Positions 35,683 to 47,993 of a stretch of DNA of 64,000 nucleotides are shown one piece after another. The DNA is from Hermatobates lingyangjiaoensis. Lineage: Eukaryota > Arthropoda > Insecta > Hemiptera > Hermatobatidae. The stretch covers positions 13,907,501-13,971,500 of the forward strand of contig JAPFBL010000084.1 in the NCBI GenBank assembly GCA_026182355.1, read 5' to 3'. The translations under genes and the position numbers were made by a program. Under the pieces are notes generated by a model, which made no database searches, was not told the DNA's origin, and saw nothing but the letters and a program-made list of their open reading frames with translations. Every line of letters begins with the position of its first letter. Within the stretch, counting starts at the first letter, position 1.

Positions 35683-37385
35683 TTTTTACTTTACTATAAG
35701 TAAAGTATAGTGATCGTGAAAAAATTCGATCTCGATATTTAATGGAATTATATGTTTTGAGGTCCCAAAAGTTGTTTTATGAAGTTTTTTCGATGATGTG
35801 TGTGTGGGTGAGTGTGTTAGCATTGCTTGTTTCTACGCTACGGTCGAGAATCTTTGATGGATCAAGTTTATATTTTACACAAAAATGGGTCTCATGGGGT
35901 AGAAGATCCCTATTATTTGGGAAAATTATTCATGACGGGATAATCACTTTTTTGCCAAAAACCGTTTTTTAAAAAACATTTTTTTCTCCTCAACTGATGA
36001 TCGTAGAGTTTTGAAATTTTGGCATTGTCTTTGAGGTTACAAATGGAACAAACAAAAAATATATTCAGAATTTTAAAACAACGTGAAATTTTTTTTCAAT
36101 AAAATGTAAAAATTTTGACTTATAATTCAATCTCAAAGCTTGTGAGAGCTATACAAGCCATGCCGTTTGACGGATCAAAATGAAACTATGCCTAAAAATA
36201 GAACATTATATGGAAAATGATTTGAGATAATTTTTATCAAAATTACATTCACCAAAGGGGCGTTAAAGTACGATTTCTGTTTTCAGAAAATGTTTTTTTG
36301 ACGCTAAACGACTCATTAAAAACTCATGAAAATTTGACCAAAAATGGAACAAAAAATTAGCAATTCATAAAAAAAATTCATGAAGTTTCAATTACGGGAA
36401 AGAGTAATAACGCTACAAAAACTGTTTGTTTATCCTAGACTAAGGGATCACCTGCTATACTTGTCGAATTTTTGATATTTTTTTACAATGTTTACATTGA
36501 CTTAGAAATTTTTTGAGCAAAACCACTGAGATAAAATTAGACTATTCTAGTCTAATAGTTCATATTTATTATTTTCAAAAATTAGAAGCTCCCAACTATA
36601 AATGATTTAAATTATATTGAATAGCTGGCTTCGACTTTGAGTTGAGTATGTAAACTGATTAAGTACTAATATATTTTTTCCCAATATACATTCATAGAAA
36701 GCTTATAACAGAGTACAAGACGCAGGATAAATGATACTCATTGAGAGAAAATTGGTATATATGATTTTCAACAAAGAAAAGGAAAATGATTTTAATAAAT
36801 ACTAAGAAGCCATAAAATTCCCAGTATAATAATTCTATAAAAAACCAAAAATGTAAAACATAATTCAAAATGGAAATCTTTCGTTTGAAGATTAATAAAT
36901 GTAATTATTGTATATCCTTAATTATAAATTATCTTAAACCGACATTTTTTATTAGATGTTTATGATGTTTTTCAGAGAAAATAAAAGTATTTTTCTGATT
37001 TAAATTTGAAATTTTGACTTAAACAATGTAGAAGGTGGTCAAGTAAACGATATAAAAAATCCACTAGCTATTTGAACAAACGCCATGTTCTCTTGTAGGA
37101 GATTATTTGGTATCAAGAAATTTTCTCTTTGGCTTTTCAGAAATGTTATTACTGCTGCAGTTATACTAATGAGATTATTTGCATCAGTTGTGGAATGTAC
37201 AAAAATAAGCTTATATATTGATAAGTCGATCAATCACTATCTGTACTACCTCAGAAATGAAAGACTAATAAGCATCTCCTATTTAAATGTTTACATTATG
37301 CTTAAATGAGACATTATATATTATATACCCAAGAAGTTTGATATTAAGTTTACTTATAGTAAAGTTGAGTGTAGGCCACTCGAGA
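35683..37385 (+). mobile_element. Hairpin-ended repeat family, complete copy 4 inside the Penelope element
   Basis: The best-preserved copy. Left end: T run then ACTTTACTATAAGTAAAGT (35688-35706), an 8-bp stem with loop ATA. Right end: TTTACTTATAGTAAAGT (37349-37365), the inverted form, followed by 20 bp of unique end. The insertion lies in an A run of the Penelope frame; joining the flanks restores that frame. No coding capacity was recognised. Superfamily unknown; Helitron-like or Helentron-like is a guess. Confidence 0.9.
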
Positions 37386-37389
37386 TTTT

Positions 37390-38140
37390 TTATTAACATA
37401 TTGCCTACGTTATTATGATTAGATGACACTATATTAAAATCAAGTTTACGCGCAAGCTTAGGAAGAGAGTATTGTCCGTTTTTATTGTGAGAGAGAGATT
37501 GAAGGTCTGAGTCCAATGATACAGTAAAACTATAGAATTTGTCAATGAACAGGGTTCCATTGAAATATTAGAGAAGGTTTTTTTTAGCACCCTTCAATGC
37601 TAAATCGATATTAGAGGTGGGGTATTTTAATGATAGGGCAATTGACCTAATGTTATTAATCTCATTATTAAGGAATTCAGGGGAGCACACTCCTAACGGG
37701 CCCAAAAACATATTTAAAAAAAAAATTTTAACATTCTTGGATGGGTAGAATAAAAATGGAGGTATGCAAGTACATTAGTACTATATACACTAAAGCGTAA
37801 CTTTTAGGTAACCTGCGGATCAGGACATCTAAGAAGGGCAAATTACTACTTACTTCTTCTTCCATTGTGAACTGGATTGTTGGCACTAATGAATTTAATT
37901 TTATCAGAAGAGAATCTTTATTTATAGATTTAAGACAAATGCATAGTATATCGTCAGCATATCTAAACCATTTAACATGACTAGGTAATATTGAGCTTAA
38001 CATTTTAATTTCAAAAAATTCCATATATAAATTACTCAGGAGAGGGCATAAGCAGATACCTATTGCAAGACCAAATTTTTGTTTATAAAAATTATTTTCA
38101 AACTAAAAATGACAATCTACTGCACATGACTTAATTAACT
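37390..38140 (-). pseudogene. Penelope-like protein, RT palm and thumb
   Basis: Reads KQKFGLAIGICLCPLLSNLY (normally GLAMGxPLSPxLSN, so altered), MEFFE, then WFRYADDILCI at about 37970-37938 with the YxDD catalytic pair intact, and FTMEEEVSSNLPFLDVLI. Breaks: an in-frame stop near 38105 and another at 37728. Beyond 37720 the frame resumes and ends SSNHNNVGNMLIKN at the border of the inserted element. Confidence 0.92.
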
Positions 38141-38143
38141 CTA

Positions 38144-39320
38144 TTATAGTGGTAGAAGGTTGGGGAAGGGAATAATTAATAATCCCTCATGGAGCAAGCT
38201 GAAAAGATCAGTTAAAGGTACATTGGTAAATAGCGACTTAACATCAAAACTAATCAATCTATAATTTTTATTCATGTTAACGCTTTTTAATTTACTAATT
38301 AAATCAACATTGTTTTTATTACTTCTGCCTGAAGTTTTTCCAATTAATGTGCTCAAAACGATAACTAATCATTTGGATAAGCCATATGAGGCCGAACCAA
38401 CCGAACTCACAATTAAACGTATTGGATAATTATCCTTATGTGTCTTGATCAACCCCTACATATATGGTAAAGAAGGGGATATTGATAAAAATTTAGTAAT
38501 TAGTTCAGGTTGATTTTTTAAAATCGTTTTAATCTTTTTATTAAACGAATTACTGACCCTTTCCAAAAGATTGGACCTTAACTTTGTATACACAGTTTTA
38601 TCTTTTAACATAGTCTCAATTTTATCTACTTAATCTTTCTTATTTAGTATTACAGTTACTTTTGATTTATCGGCTTTAGTAATTTTTATAGTATTATCTT
38701 TTTTTAAGTTTTGAATAAGACTCGACACACGCTTAGGGAGAGTGACAACATCGGGTTTTTCTAAAAGTCCGCATACCATTCCTTTTAAAATATTTAAATT
38801 ATCAATATCTATATTATTTAATTTTTCAACCTTACAAAAACCTTTAGCAACCTGAACATAATTTAAATTTTTACTTTTAGGAAGAACATTTAAACCGTAT
38901 ACTAATGCTGCTACTGTATTATTGTCTAATATTCTGTCCAATAAATTAAGAACTAAATTTCTATTTTTCTTTTGATTCCAAGGGCTATTCTCAATTAAGG
39001 TCTGAAGTTTTTTATTATGTACTTTTAAAAAATGTGTACACACCTTTCTAAGCTGACAATAAACATAATCAAAGGTTACTTTCCTCCAATCCGATGGAAT
39101 GAGGTGAAAAAGATGATTTGTCTTACGCACCATTACATCACTCCGCCACAAATAAATATGTTTTTTTTAGCAACGAAGAGTGAAAATTATCAAAGGGACC
39201 TTCACAGATTTTTAGCAAACATTTAGGAATTAGATATTTAGGTATTACTTTTTCATTTAATCTATTATTTAAAAACTTTAATTTGAGTTTTAATTTATGG
39301 GCTTTTGTCAAGCTAGACAA
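38144..39320 (-). pseudogene. Penelope-like protein, N-terminal part and RT fingers
   Basis: The first part includes LIQNLKKDNTIKITKADKSK, matching the TKADKG-type motif at the start of Penelope RT. It continues past a stop into a block with LPYMYGLIKTHKD-like sequence (PYMYGLIKTHKDN, about 38480-38430) and then LISFDVKSLFTNVPL (about 38270-38225), the FDVxSLFTxVP motif holding the first catalytic Asp. A stop lies near 38630, another separates the 39320 frame, and a frameshift lies near 38165. Confidence 0.9.
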
Positions 39321-39387
39321 ACAATTTTTTACTACAGGATGAAGAAAGGAAAAAGATGACAGAAATAGGAGTATATATCGTACATGG

Positions 39388-39755
39388 TATTCATTGATAA
39401 CAAGATTTCACAATAAAGACAGGAAACAACAACCAATGTTCAAACCACAATAAGAAATGGAAAAAAAAAAGACTAAGATCTTTCATACGTAACAAGCGGT
39501 CATCGTCAGACTCAAAAACCCAACTGAAACACAAGATGCAGAAACATCATGATGAGGGGTTTAGAGGAGTATTGTCCTTTCCTGCACTTTACACCCTTTT
39601 AAAATACCACTCTTCCCTCCCACTCCTCTGAAACCCACACCAGATGTTTCTGCATCTCGTCTTTCTGTTGGATTTTTGACTCTGACGAAGACCACTTGTT
39701 ACGGTTGAAAGATCTTAGTCTTTTTTCCTCATTTCTTATTGTGGTTTGAACATAT
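39388..39755. repeat. Penelope terminal repeats, right end, inverted pair
   Basis: One repeat lies at 39401-39570 in the same orientation as the left copy; a second at about 39571-39750 is inverted. Hammerhead cores: minus strand 39513-39471 (stem I decayed) and plus strand 39678-39720 (stem I GACU/AGUC intact). Short TA and AAT microsatellites follow. Confidence 0.85.
39678..39720 (+). ncRNA. Hammerhead ribozyme motif, Penelope right end
   Basis: Stem I GACU/AGUC, CUGACGA at 39682-39688, stem II ACCA/CGGU with one mismatch, GAA, AGAUCU mini stem III, U. Conserved core complete; stem II weakened. Confidence 0.55.
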
Positions 39756-42020
39756 ATATAATTTTGAACATATAATAATAATAATAATATTATAATAATT
39801 TGTGGAAATATTAGATTGAGCGAGAGTGCAGAATATAATACGTTAAGAGTTACCTTAAGATACATTAACCCTTGATTATTTTATTATCTAGGTTTTATAC
39901 CACAGAATTGTGCTTACAGTTGTAACTGTAGTTGACGTCATGGTTTATGACATTTGTTGACAACAAAATGTCATTAACTGTGACTGCATCATAAGACGTA
40001 TTATTGCCTCGTAGGTTGTCTTTATAACTCGACCTGTTTCACGAATTAATAAAATGTATTTTTTTAATAATATTATTAACGACCTCTGTGGTAATAATGA
40101 TAGTAAAGTTACACAGCAGATACAGTTTAGAATGAGAGGAAGAATGTACAAAACTTGCTTGTTAGCAATAGGGCTCAATATTCCTTATTTCTCTATGGAG
40201 ACCATTGTCTATTCATACCGAAGTGGTATTTTCGGCAGCTCAAATAGTCTATATTTAGAAAATGAGAACTCAATGAAATAATATGTTCAACTGAAAAAAA
40301 GTAACGTACTCCTCTAATAATAATATAATATAATAGTATAATCAAAAGTAATTACACCAAATAGGTGTAATGGTTCTTTCTAAACAGCATAACCGTAATC
40401 GTTTTAACCTATGTGTTCTTTCCTATCCTTTAGACTGTTAGTTTATGGAAGATGAGTCTAAAGTTGCTAGATGAAGCACGTTGGAAGAGCAACGTTGTAG
40501 GCAGACAAATTAACGGTATTTAATTCTGAAGGAAATTTTCAATATGCTGAAAATTTCATAATACAATTTAAATTCTTAAGACCAATAAGGCATTGCCAAC
40601 CATAGTTATTTTCTTTAGGTTTCAAAGGGAATATTACAATCGAAGGGCTCAACGACTAGTGTTTCGTTGGTGTTTGTAATACTGTTATTGATAGTAAATT
40701 TTCAAAATATATTTCGATGAAAATACTTTTCCGAAACGGACAAATAAAGTTCAATGTAGACAAAGAAACGTAGAGAGATTAAAAAAACACACTTACAGTT
40801 TCTAATTTTCGGTTTGAGCCGTCTTCAAGAGAGATAAAAGAGGGAAACCAAACGCACTTGGTTTATTGATGACATTTTGGTATAAATAAACAATAAAGGT
40901 AGATGAAATTTGAGAAAGTTGATAAAAGTGTACTGAAACTTCAAAATACGTGGGCTACACTAAAGAAAATAATTTTTACTAATCCTAAAAACAAGAGGAT
41001 ATTGATAACTAAAAACGAGCGGAGGACCCAATTAATGTCACTTTTAATGGAGATGAAATGAAATGGGGCTGAGGAGAGAGTCCTTAAAACAACACACTAT
41101 GAACCTTGGTGCCTTTAATCAATTATGCATCTTACCTTTAGCACAAAGCTTGAATCACACGGGAAATAGGGAAAGATCACATAAAATACAAGAAGATTTC
41201 TGTTTAGAATTACTAAATCGTGTCAAAAAATATTCTATTAGAATTTTTGTTTACAGCTGATATGAGTTCTATAGATTTAAAATTGCAAGATATAGTTCAT
41301 TTATATAAACTTACATGACAAAACTTCAGGTTACAAACACTGTAAGCAGATGGAATCGTTCGGCCTCTCAGTTGTTTAGAACCGCCACGTTATCACAAAA
41401 TTACAAACTATGAATGTGGATGATAAACGTTATTTTGATAGAATTACACTGAGAATATAATCAGTAATAACATGGAAATGAATTCTTTGATATTTGATCG
41501 TTGGTGGTATTAGAAAGTAAGTATAGATAGACGGCTGACAGCTGTCCAATTAGCAAGCTGAACTGGTTGTGATTTTTGAAGCAACAATTGGGTTATCAAA
41601 GCACAGTGTGATAAAAATAAATTCTTAACTATTGAAATTAAATTATTCACAGAGACAGCGTAATTACTATAAACATTTTATTACAGCAGCTTAACTGGTG
41701 TAATATATAGCTTAACACGGAAATATATCCGTGTAATACGAAGGGAGATAATGTGGCTTCAAGGTGGTTAACAAGTACTTCTTCTGAAGCTCTTAAAGTA
41801 ACATGAGTGAATTAAGTTAATCTGATTTAGAATTATAAGCTAAAACAATCATTAGAACTGTTAAATGGTTCATTAATAATCAGCGTCCATTTCCTTAATT
41901 AAGGAATTCAAAGTAGATATTATATAGATTTTTATTACAAATAGACAAAAGCATGAGAATAAATATGAATGTTGTCGAGAGAATTCGTGCTGTTAGACTT
42001 CTTACTTCCGTTATTATGAG
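39756..42020. other. AT-rich DNA with one hammerhead-like relic
   Basis: On the minus strand at 40828-40807, UUGAAGA, a CGG/CCG stem and AAAA resemble a worn core of the CUGAAGA type. No inverted partner was found. Nothing else recognised; ORFs at 40054-40281 and 41063-41260 have no support. Confidence 0.35.
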
Positions 42021-42023
42021 TTG

Positions 42024-42331
42024 TTACTTTACTATAAGTAAAGTATAGTGATCGTGAAAAAATTCGATCTCCAGATTTTGACGGAATTACATGTTTTGAG
42101 GTCCCAGAAGTCGTTTTATGACGTTTTTACGATGATGTCTGTGTGTGTGGTGGTGGGTGGGTGGGTGGGTGGGTGGTGGGTGCGTGTGTTAGCATTGCTT
42201 GTTACCACGCTACGGTCCAGAATCTTTGATGGATCAAGTTGATATTTTACACAAAAATGGGTCCCATTTAGACGAAGATCCCTATTGTTTGGGAAGAATT
42301 ATGCATGATGGGAAAGTCACTTTTTTTTTTA
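42024..42331 (+). mobile_element. Hairpin-ended repeat family, 3'-truncated copy 5
   Basis: Perfect left hairpin ACTTTACTATAAGTAAAGT at 42026-42044, then the family 5' blocks with an expanded GTGG/GGGT simple repeat (about 42145-42182). The match stops in a T run at 42331. Confidence 0.85.
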
Positions 42332-43379
42332 TTGTAAAAGTTAAAAACTGAATTTTATCCTAATATGTTAACTTTATAACTGAACTAAGTGAATTGAATC
42401 ATGATTAACATTTTTAGGTTAGCAATTTGAGGAGAAAGAGGAAGAAAAGTGAACGGAAAAGTCGAAAGGGAGTTTACATTCAGTCCTTTCACTTTAATAT
42501 GGAGCTCTAAGCTATTCTGGTCTTTGGGTAGCCTGCTGTCTTGCAAATTGTATTACTCTGTGGAATCACTTTAAGGCTTTCACTACATTCTTATGAAAGA
42601 ACACGTTTTCTTATTAATGTCTAGCCTTAGTTTTCATACTCTTAACCAATTGATTAATGGAAGTTTTTATGTTATTGAATACTAGAGAGAAATTGATGAA
42701 AAATCACCCGAAACAGATAATAGAAAGATAGGTAATACTTGATATCTGAACCTAAAGGTTAAATGAAAGAGAAAAGGTAGTTGCAGTTTATGCCTGGAAT
42801 TCACAAAGACTTTACTCTTCTCGTGTAAGACTTCTGGAAAACAGCGTAGCGTATTGTTATATTTTAGTTACTATTAATTAAAAAGAGATTTTACCACTGC
42901 ACATGAGCTTTTATTTTATGTAATTATTCCTACCATGATTAAGATTAAAAAAAAAATTAGAACAAAAATGTTTGATATGCCTTGACGTTAAATCAATGCT
43001 GGGCATATTCTTGTTGCTTAGACTATGTTGTATGCATCTGTACAATTTCCAGTAGTGCACAACCAGAATCATATGAGAACGTAAATAAAGTATGTATTAT
43101 ACAACAATTCATTATGGACAATGGCGTCATATTTGGTTTTTTTAGATATGTAAATTATATATCTAGAAACCCAAATTTAATATATATGTATAATTATAAA
43201 TTATATATCTATTACCTTTGTATATAGTTATAAGTTACTACAGGTGGGCCAAACGCGAAAAGTAATTATTTTGTTAACGAAATAAAGATATTAATGCGTT
43301 GAATGGTTGGTAATATTTTGTAATATGTAAAGATATATTAACATGTGGTTTATGAAATGCCAATAATTAAGCAGCTTGT
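42332..43379. other. AT-rich DNA, nothing recognised
   Basis: No coding, RNA or repeat signal I can support. Confidence 0.4.
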
Positions 43380-43593
43380 TACGGTGGTGAAAATCTCAGG
43401 GTGTGGGAAAGTTTGGTTGGACACATTATTGAGCGTAGGAGGATCCGTAAATATAGAAAGAGAGAAGTGGGGTGGGTACGGCGTTTGGACTTTTCTTTAG
43501 ACAGTTTGAACGGCCTGGAAGAGGAAATAGGGCTGGTGAACGATCTCTGTGTTTAGATCATTTCTTCAACTCTGGACTTTGTGTAAGACAGCC

Positions 43594-43641
43594 ATGGGAA
43601 CGGAGGAGTTCTTCACCGAATGGGCATCCTCTGAAACAACA
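43594..43641 (+). CDS. Weak candidate first coding exon
   Basis: ATG in a strong context (CAGCCATGG) opens 16 codons (MGTEEFFTEWASSETT) ending at ACA|GTAATA. The 200 bases upstream (43390-43590) are GC-richer than their surroundings, as for the 26.3-kb candidate. Without this donor the frame runs on into low-complexity sequence. No similarity recognised; it could be chance. Confidence 0.22.
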
Positions 43642-44988
43642 GTAATATCATTAAAATTACCCACTAATATTAAATTAAAAAAATTATTATTTTTCATATT
43701 TATTTTTATTATTATTATTAGCTTTGGTGTAAAGCTAAGTTTCTCTTTATTAATATATTAATGGATCTTAGAAAACTAACAATTTTTTTCCCAACTTAAT
43801 ATGTTAATGGGGCAAACAAATAAAAAACACTATTCTATATTATGAAGTGGCAAGCATTTTATAATCTGTTATAATTAAAAAAAAAGTGCAAACGAAATGA
43901 CTCAAGTATAAATTTTATTTAATTAACTTTAGTAGCAAGAAGTATATTTAACTTTCAACTGTCCATCATATGAAATATGCATAGAAGAGAATGGAATGAA
44001 TCTGAAATTGTAAATATTTTAGAACAGTTTCTGATGACGCACTGCTGAATGGATATTACTTAATTACTAGTGCTATTGGGCTGTTACAAGAAGGTTAACG
44101 TATCTTAACACCGATTATATGTAAATCGTTTTGCTAACACTCCCATTTACTTTCTTTTCACTTTCCTCAAACGTATTCTTTGTTTTCTATTCATGAGTCC
44201 CTCTTATGGTTATTGTTGTGGTTTTGTAATGTATGTCTGTATATGTGTACTTGTGCTTGCATATATATTTCAGTGTGCCTTCTTGGTTCATCATACAAAA
44301 TATATTTTATCAAAGAGTTCAATTAATTTCATTTTTGAAAAAAAAATGTTGAAAGATTAAATAAATTCTAAATAATATTGTGAGGAAGTTAAGTATTTTA
44401 TAATTGAAGTCGATGGGAAACTTTTATAATAATTTAAACTACTCTCAAAGTCATTTGAAAGGTTTATGAACCAAATACAATTTGGTTTGGGTATTTATTT
44501 TGCAACATGTTGTTTCTTCAGTGAAGATATATAAATATTTTTGATCTAAACTGAAGAATTTATTTATTCAGATCAAGTAAGATTTTAAACAAGCATTCTA
44601 TATTAACTATATCTTAATAATTTTAGTAATATTTTTCATTTTCATAGTTCTTTTTTGTTCCTATTGAATCAACTATAAGAAAACTTCTAATTTAATAAAA
44701 GGAAATTGTAAAATTATTCTTTGATAAAGAAAGGGAAATAAAAAAATTATTTAAATTATAGAATATGTAGTTCATCTGGAAGAAAAAAATATACTCCAGT
44801 ATATGTTATAAAATTCTTAATTATTGGGGAAAAAAATATTTGACTTATTTATATAACACTTGAACGATAAAAAACGACAAGATTGAAGAACAGAAGTTGT
44901 GAAATAAACTCGAGTTTTGTAGAAATATACAAAATCTCCAGTTTTGGAAAATTAAGATTGTGTGTTTCCTTATTCTGTATGAATCGAA

Positions 44989-45010
<22 letters not shown>
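43642..45010. other. AT-rich DNA, nothing recognised
   Basis: Ends in a (TA)n tract at about 44989-45016 that directly abuts the next palindrome. Confidence 0.45.
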
Positions 45011-45019
<9 letters not shown>

Positions 45020-45058
45020 TTAAACACCACAATAAACAAATATAAATTAATTAAAATG

Positions 45059-45092
45059 CTCTAAGGCCTTTCGTTACAACATCATCAGAGAG
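45059..45092 (-). ncRNA. Minimal hammerhead ribozyme motif, mirror copy
   Basis: The same 34-base motif in the left arm on the opposite strand. A transcript of either strand would therefore carry one sense ribozyme and one complement, which could pair and mask it. Confidence 0.65.
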
Positions 45093-45193
45093 CTAAATGG
45101 ACCAAACAAAAAATATAATAACAAGTTAACCTGGTTGAAGACTTCAATCAACCAGGTTAACTTGTTATTATATTTTTTGTTTGGTTCATTTAA

Positions 45194-45227
45194 CTCTCTG
45201 ATGATGTTGTAACGAAAGGCCTTAGAG
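45194..45227 (+). ncRNA. Minimal hammerhead ribozyme motif
   Basis: 34 bases: CUCU, CUGAUGA, a GUU-GU-AAC stem II, GAA, AGGCCU mini stem III, U, AGAG. CUCU pairs with AGAG as stem I. Every invariant core base and a permitted cleavage-site base are present. The layout is identical to the Penelope ribozyme although the surrounding sequence is not. Confidence 0.65.
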
Positions 45228-45275
45228 CATTTTAATTAATTTATATTTGTTTATTGTGGTGTTTAATTCATATAT

Positions 45276-45342
45276 TATGTCAAGAGTTATTGTTGATTAT
45301 TAATTTATATATATATATATTTCCTATGTGTTAAAGTTTTTA

Positions 45343-45384
<42 letters not shown>

Positions 45385-45400
45385 TGTGTGTGTGTGTGTG
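45276..45400. repeat. (TA)n and (TG)n microsatellites
   Basis: TATATA runs near 45307-45321 and 45347-45382, then a TG run to about 45400. Confidence 0.9.
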
Positions 45401-45929
45401 TTCAGACGAAATCAATAAAAAATTACAGCTAAGAGTTAAAACAAATAATAAATATTAAGCAATAAACGATTTACTTTGCACTTGATTTGTTTGAGCTATA
45501 TTATCTTTATTTCTCACTTCTACTTTCTAATTAATTTTTAATTTATGGTTTCATGTTTTCTATTTTCATCATGTTTACTAGTTACATTATCTGTTCATTG
45601 CTTTAACTGTCTCAAAATGTTTCACCATCGTAAGGTGGTTACACCGTACCATTTTCATCGGTCGGTGAACTCTTTCATGCCTTCTTACTTATGTTCCTTC
45701 TTCTTATCTCATGAAGATGGAAAATAGCGGAAATGATTGAGAATCCTGAACGTTGCTCTCTTTTTTGTGTTTCCTAGTTGCAATTTCAATTATGTATATA
45801 TTTGTATAAGTTATGTTACATATGTCATAATTCAATTAACGAATAATTAAAACATCAACGATTTTATTTGATGAAAAACATGAATTTTCAATAATTTTTC
45901 TTCATAAAATAGAATTTAAATGGAAAAAA
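45401..45929. other. AT-rich DNA, nothing recognised
   Basis: A 60-codon frame at 45545-45727 is not supported by similarity or splice context. Confidence 0.4.
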
Positions 45930-46982
45930 TCTGGAGTGGCCTACACTCAACTTTACTATAAGTAAACATAACATCAAGCTTCTTGGGTATATAATGTTCC
46001 ATTTAGATATAACTCGCCAATGGATCTGTTATATTTAATAATGTTTATCTGACCTCCTTCAAGTTGAAAATTAAGTCCAAGTTTTGCGTTAAGATTTCAT
46101 AATATCCCTATTTTATCTGAAAAATGTAAACAAAAATATCAGTGTCATCGAATCACAGAAGGAAGAATCATATGTAAAACAAAGAAGTCCGTTCTTCTTA
46201 ACCAATTTTACACAATGAAAATAAGATTCATAAACTCAAGAAAGCATAAATCTAATATTAAGTTTCGTACACAGGTGTAACATTCAGATTGATTAGAGAA
46301 TTTTGGTAGACAAATCATACCATGGAAAGCATCAGAAATTATATTTTTCATTGGTGTTGATTTTTTATCCGAATGATTTATATTCTTCTTACATCTCATA
46401 TTAAGTCATTAAATCATTTCAATTTTTTTTTTATTGAACCTCTTTTGCTTCAGTCTATTTACTTAGAAAAAATCTTTAGTCAATATAAATAATTTAAATA
46501 AATACGACAAGTATAGCATATAAACCATTAAATCAGGCTCAATTACTACGGTATGGCTTGTATCGCTCTCACAAGCTTTCAGATTGAATTATAAGTCAAA
46601 ATTTTTACATTTTAATAAAAAAAATATTTTCTGTTTGTTTAAAAATCTGAGGATATTTTTAGTTTTTGCTTTTGTAACCTTAAAGATACTGCCAAAATTT
46701 CAGTACTCTAGAATTAATAGTTTAGGAAAAAAAATTGTTTTCTGAAAACAGGTTTTAGGCAAAAAAAGTGGCTTTCCCGTCATGCATTCTTCCCCAAAGA
46801 ATAGGGCACATCTACACTGTGAGGCCCATTTTTTTGTGAACTCCCATCCACCTACCCATAGACATCAATAAAAAAAACTTCATAAAACATCTTTGGAGAC
46901 CTCAAAATATGTAATTCCATCAAAATCTCGAGATTAAATTATTTCACGATCACTATACTTTTTACTTATAGTAAAGTAAAAA
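45930..46982 (-). mobile_element. Hairpin-ended repeat family, internally deleted copy 6
   Basis: Both ends are present: TCTGGAGTGGCCTACACTCA with CTTTACTATAAGTAAAC at 45930-45967, and CACGATCACTATACTTTTTAC with TTATAGTAAAGTAAAAA at the far side. Only 1.05 kb, with roughly 650 bp of the full copy missing. Flanked by an A run, as is copy 4. Confidence 0.88.
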
Positions 46983-47990
46983 TATCTTCTAGCTTAGTAT
47001 TTTAGTTAAAAGGCAAAGTCAAAACATATTGACTACTTTATTACTGTGTCGAAAATACCAGGTTAAACAGACACAGGAGGAGGCATTTCCCTTTTAAAAT
47101 GAAGGAGGCATTTTCTTCAACAAGTCTTCATGGCTTATAATTTCATATATTTTATATTAAAAAACCATGTGATACTAAATTTGACAAATAAACATTACTT
47201 TGAAAACAGGTCTTGTTCAAAAAGATTGTTAATTTATCACAGTTTTTATATCAGCGTTATCAGTAAGAACTAACATGAAAACGGTAATGGTGGACTTGAC
47301 AGCTACTAATGCTGGCAACATATTCAAAACTAATAGGAGACGCTTTTTTTCAGGAACTACTGAATTGGAACGGAAAACGAAAACATAAGAATCGGAAAAT
47401 TGTCTTTATATCGGACTCCTGATTACTAATTCTAGTCTCAAAGGTCTGAGCGCATTTTTCAATTGCCTATAACATTAACATTTCCTTTTAGAGCTGTTAG
47501 CCTCTTCTGATCAATGTATTGCAAGTAATATTCATTGCTATGTGTTATTACGAAATCTTATCCACAGTGAACACTGTTGACTGTAGAGTTACCTAAGTTT
47601 CATTTAAGTTCTTGAATTACTTTATTTATCATTGGTGATGTTAGTTCTACTTGTAAAATTGCTATATATAGCAGTCTACCAAATGTCACATTAGACGTAC
47701 ATCATTATGTCGTACCTCTTACGTTGTATGGTGTCCTCAAACAGCATATCTGGTCCATTTTCAAGGCCTACTTCTATAAATAGTTACGCATCTGATCATT
47801 ATCCATCTTGAAGATATGATTATTTGATCTTGAAGACGGGTTAGATTCAAAACTGGTCGAGTATACTATACAGATGCATACTGTAGACTTTATAACATTT
47901 ATTTATCTTACTAATGGTGTAAAACATTTCCTATTGTATATTGAATTGAAATTACCACTTTTAAATTGATTCGACTTTTATATATGTATT
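46983..47990. other. AT-rich DNA, nothing recognised
   Basis: No supported feature between copy 6 and the ORF at 47994. Confidence 0.4.
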
Positions 47991-47993
47991 CTA

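Larger units (their letters stand above)
35044..39755 (-). mobile_element. Penelope-like retroelement with RT and GIY-YIG, nested and decayed
   Basis: Penelope-like elements copy themselves with a reverse transcriptase related to telomerase and usually a C-terminal GIY-YIG endonuclease. Here the coding order on the minus strand is N-terminus (39320-38630), RT (38620-37730), linker (37720-37390), an inserted 1.7-kb element (35683-37385), then GIY-YIG (35660-35340). Terminal repeats lie at 35044-35270 and 39401-39570, with an inverted partial copy at 39571-39750; mixed direct and inverted terminal repeats are typical of the group. Without the insert it is about 3 kb. Several stops and frameshifts make it inactive. 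Confidence 0.92.
45011..45275. repeat. Inverted dimer, ~128-bp arms, with a hammerhead in each arm
   Basis: Arms 45011-45138 and 45148-45275 are inverted copies with few mismatches. The arm sequence (TTAAAATGCTCTAAGGCC, CTGGTTGA) differs from the Penelope repeat except for the ribozyme layout. (TA)n lies on the left; further TA tracts lie at 45307-45321 and 45347-45382. Confidence 0.9.

Noticed and set aside
35683..37385. Canonical Helitron for the hairpin-ended family
   Set aside because: One end reads A|TC as expected, but the other lacks CTRR and the insertion is in an A run, not between A and T.
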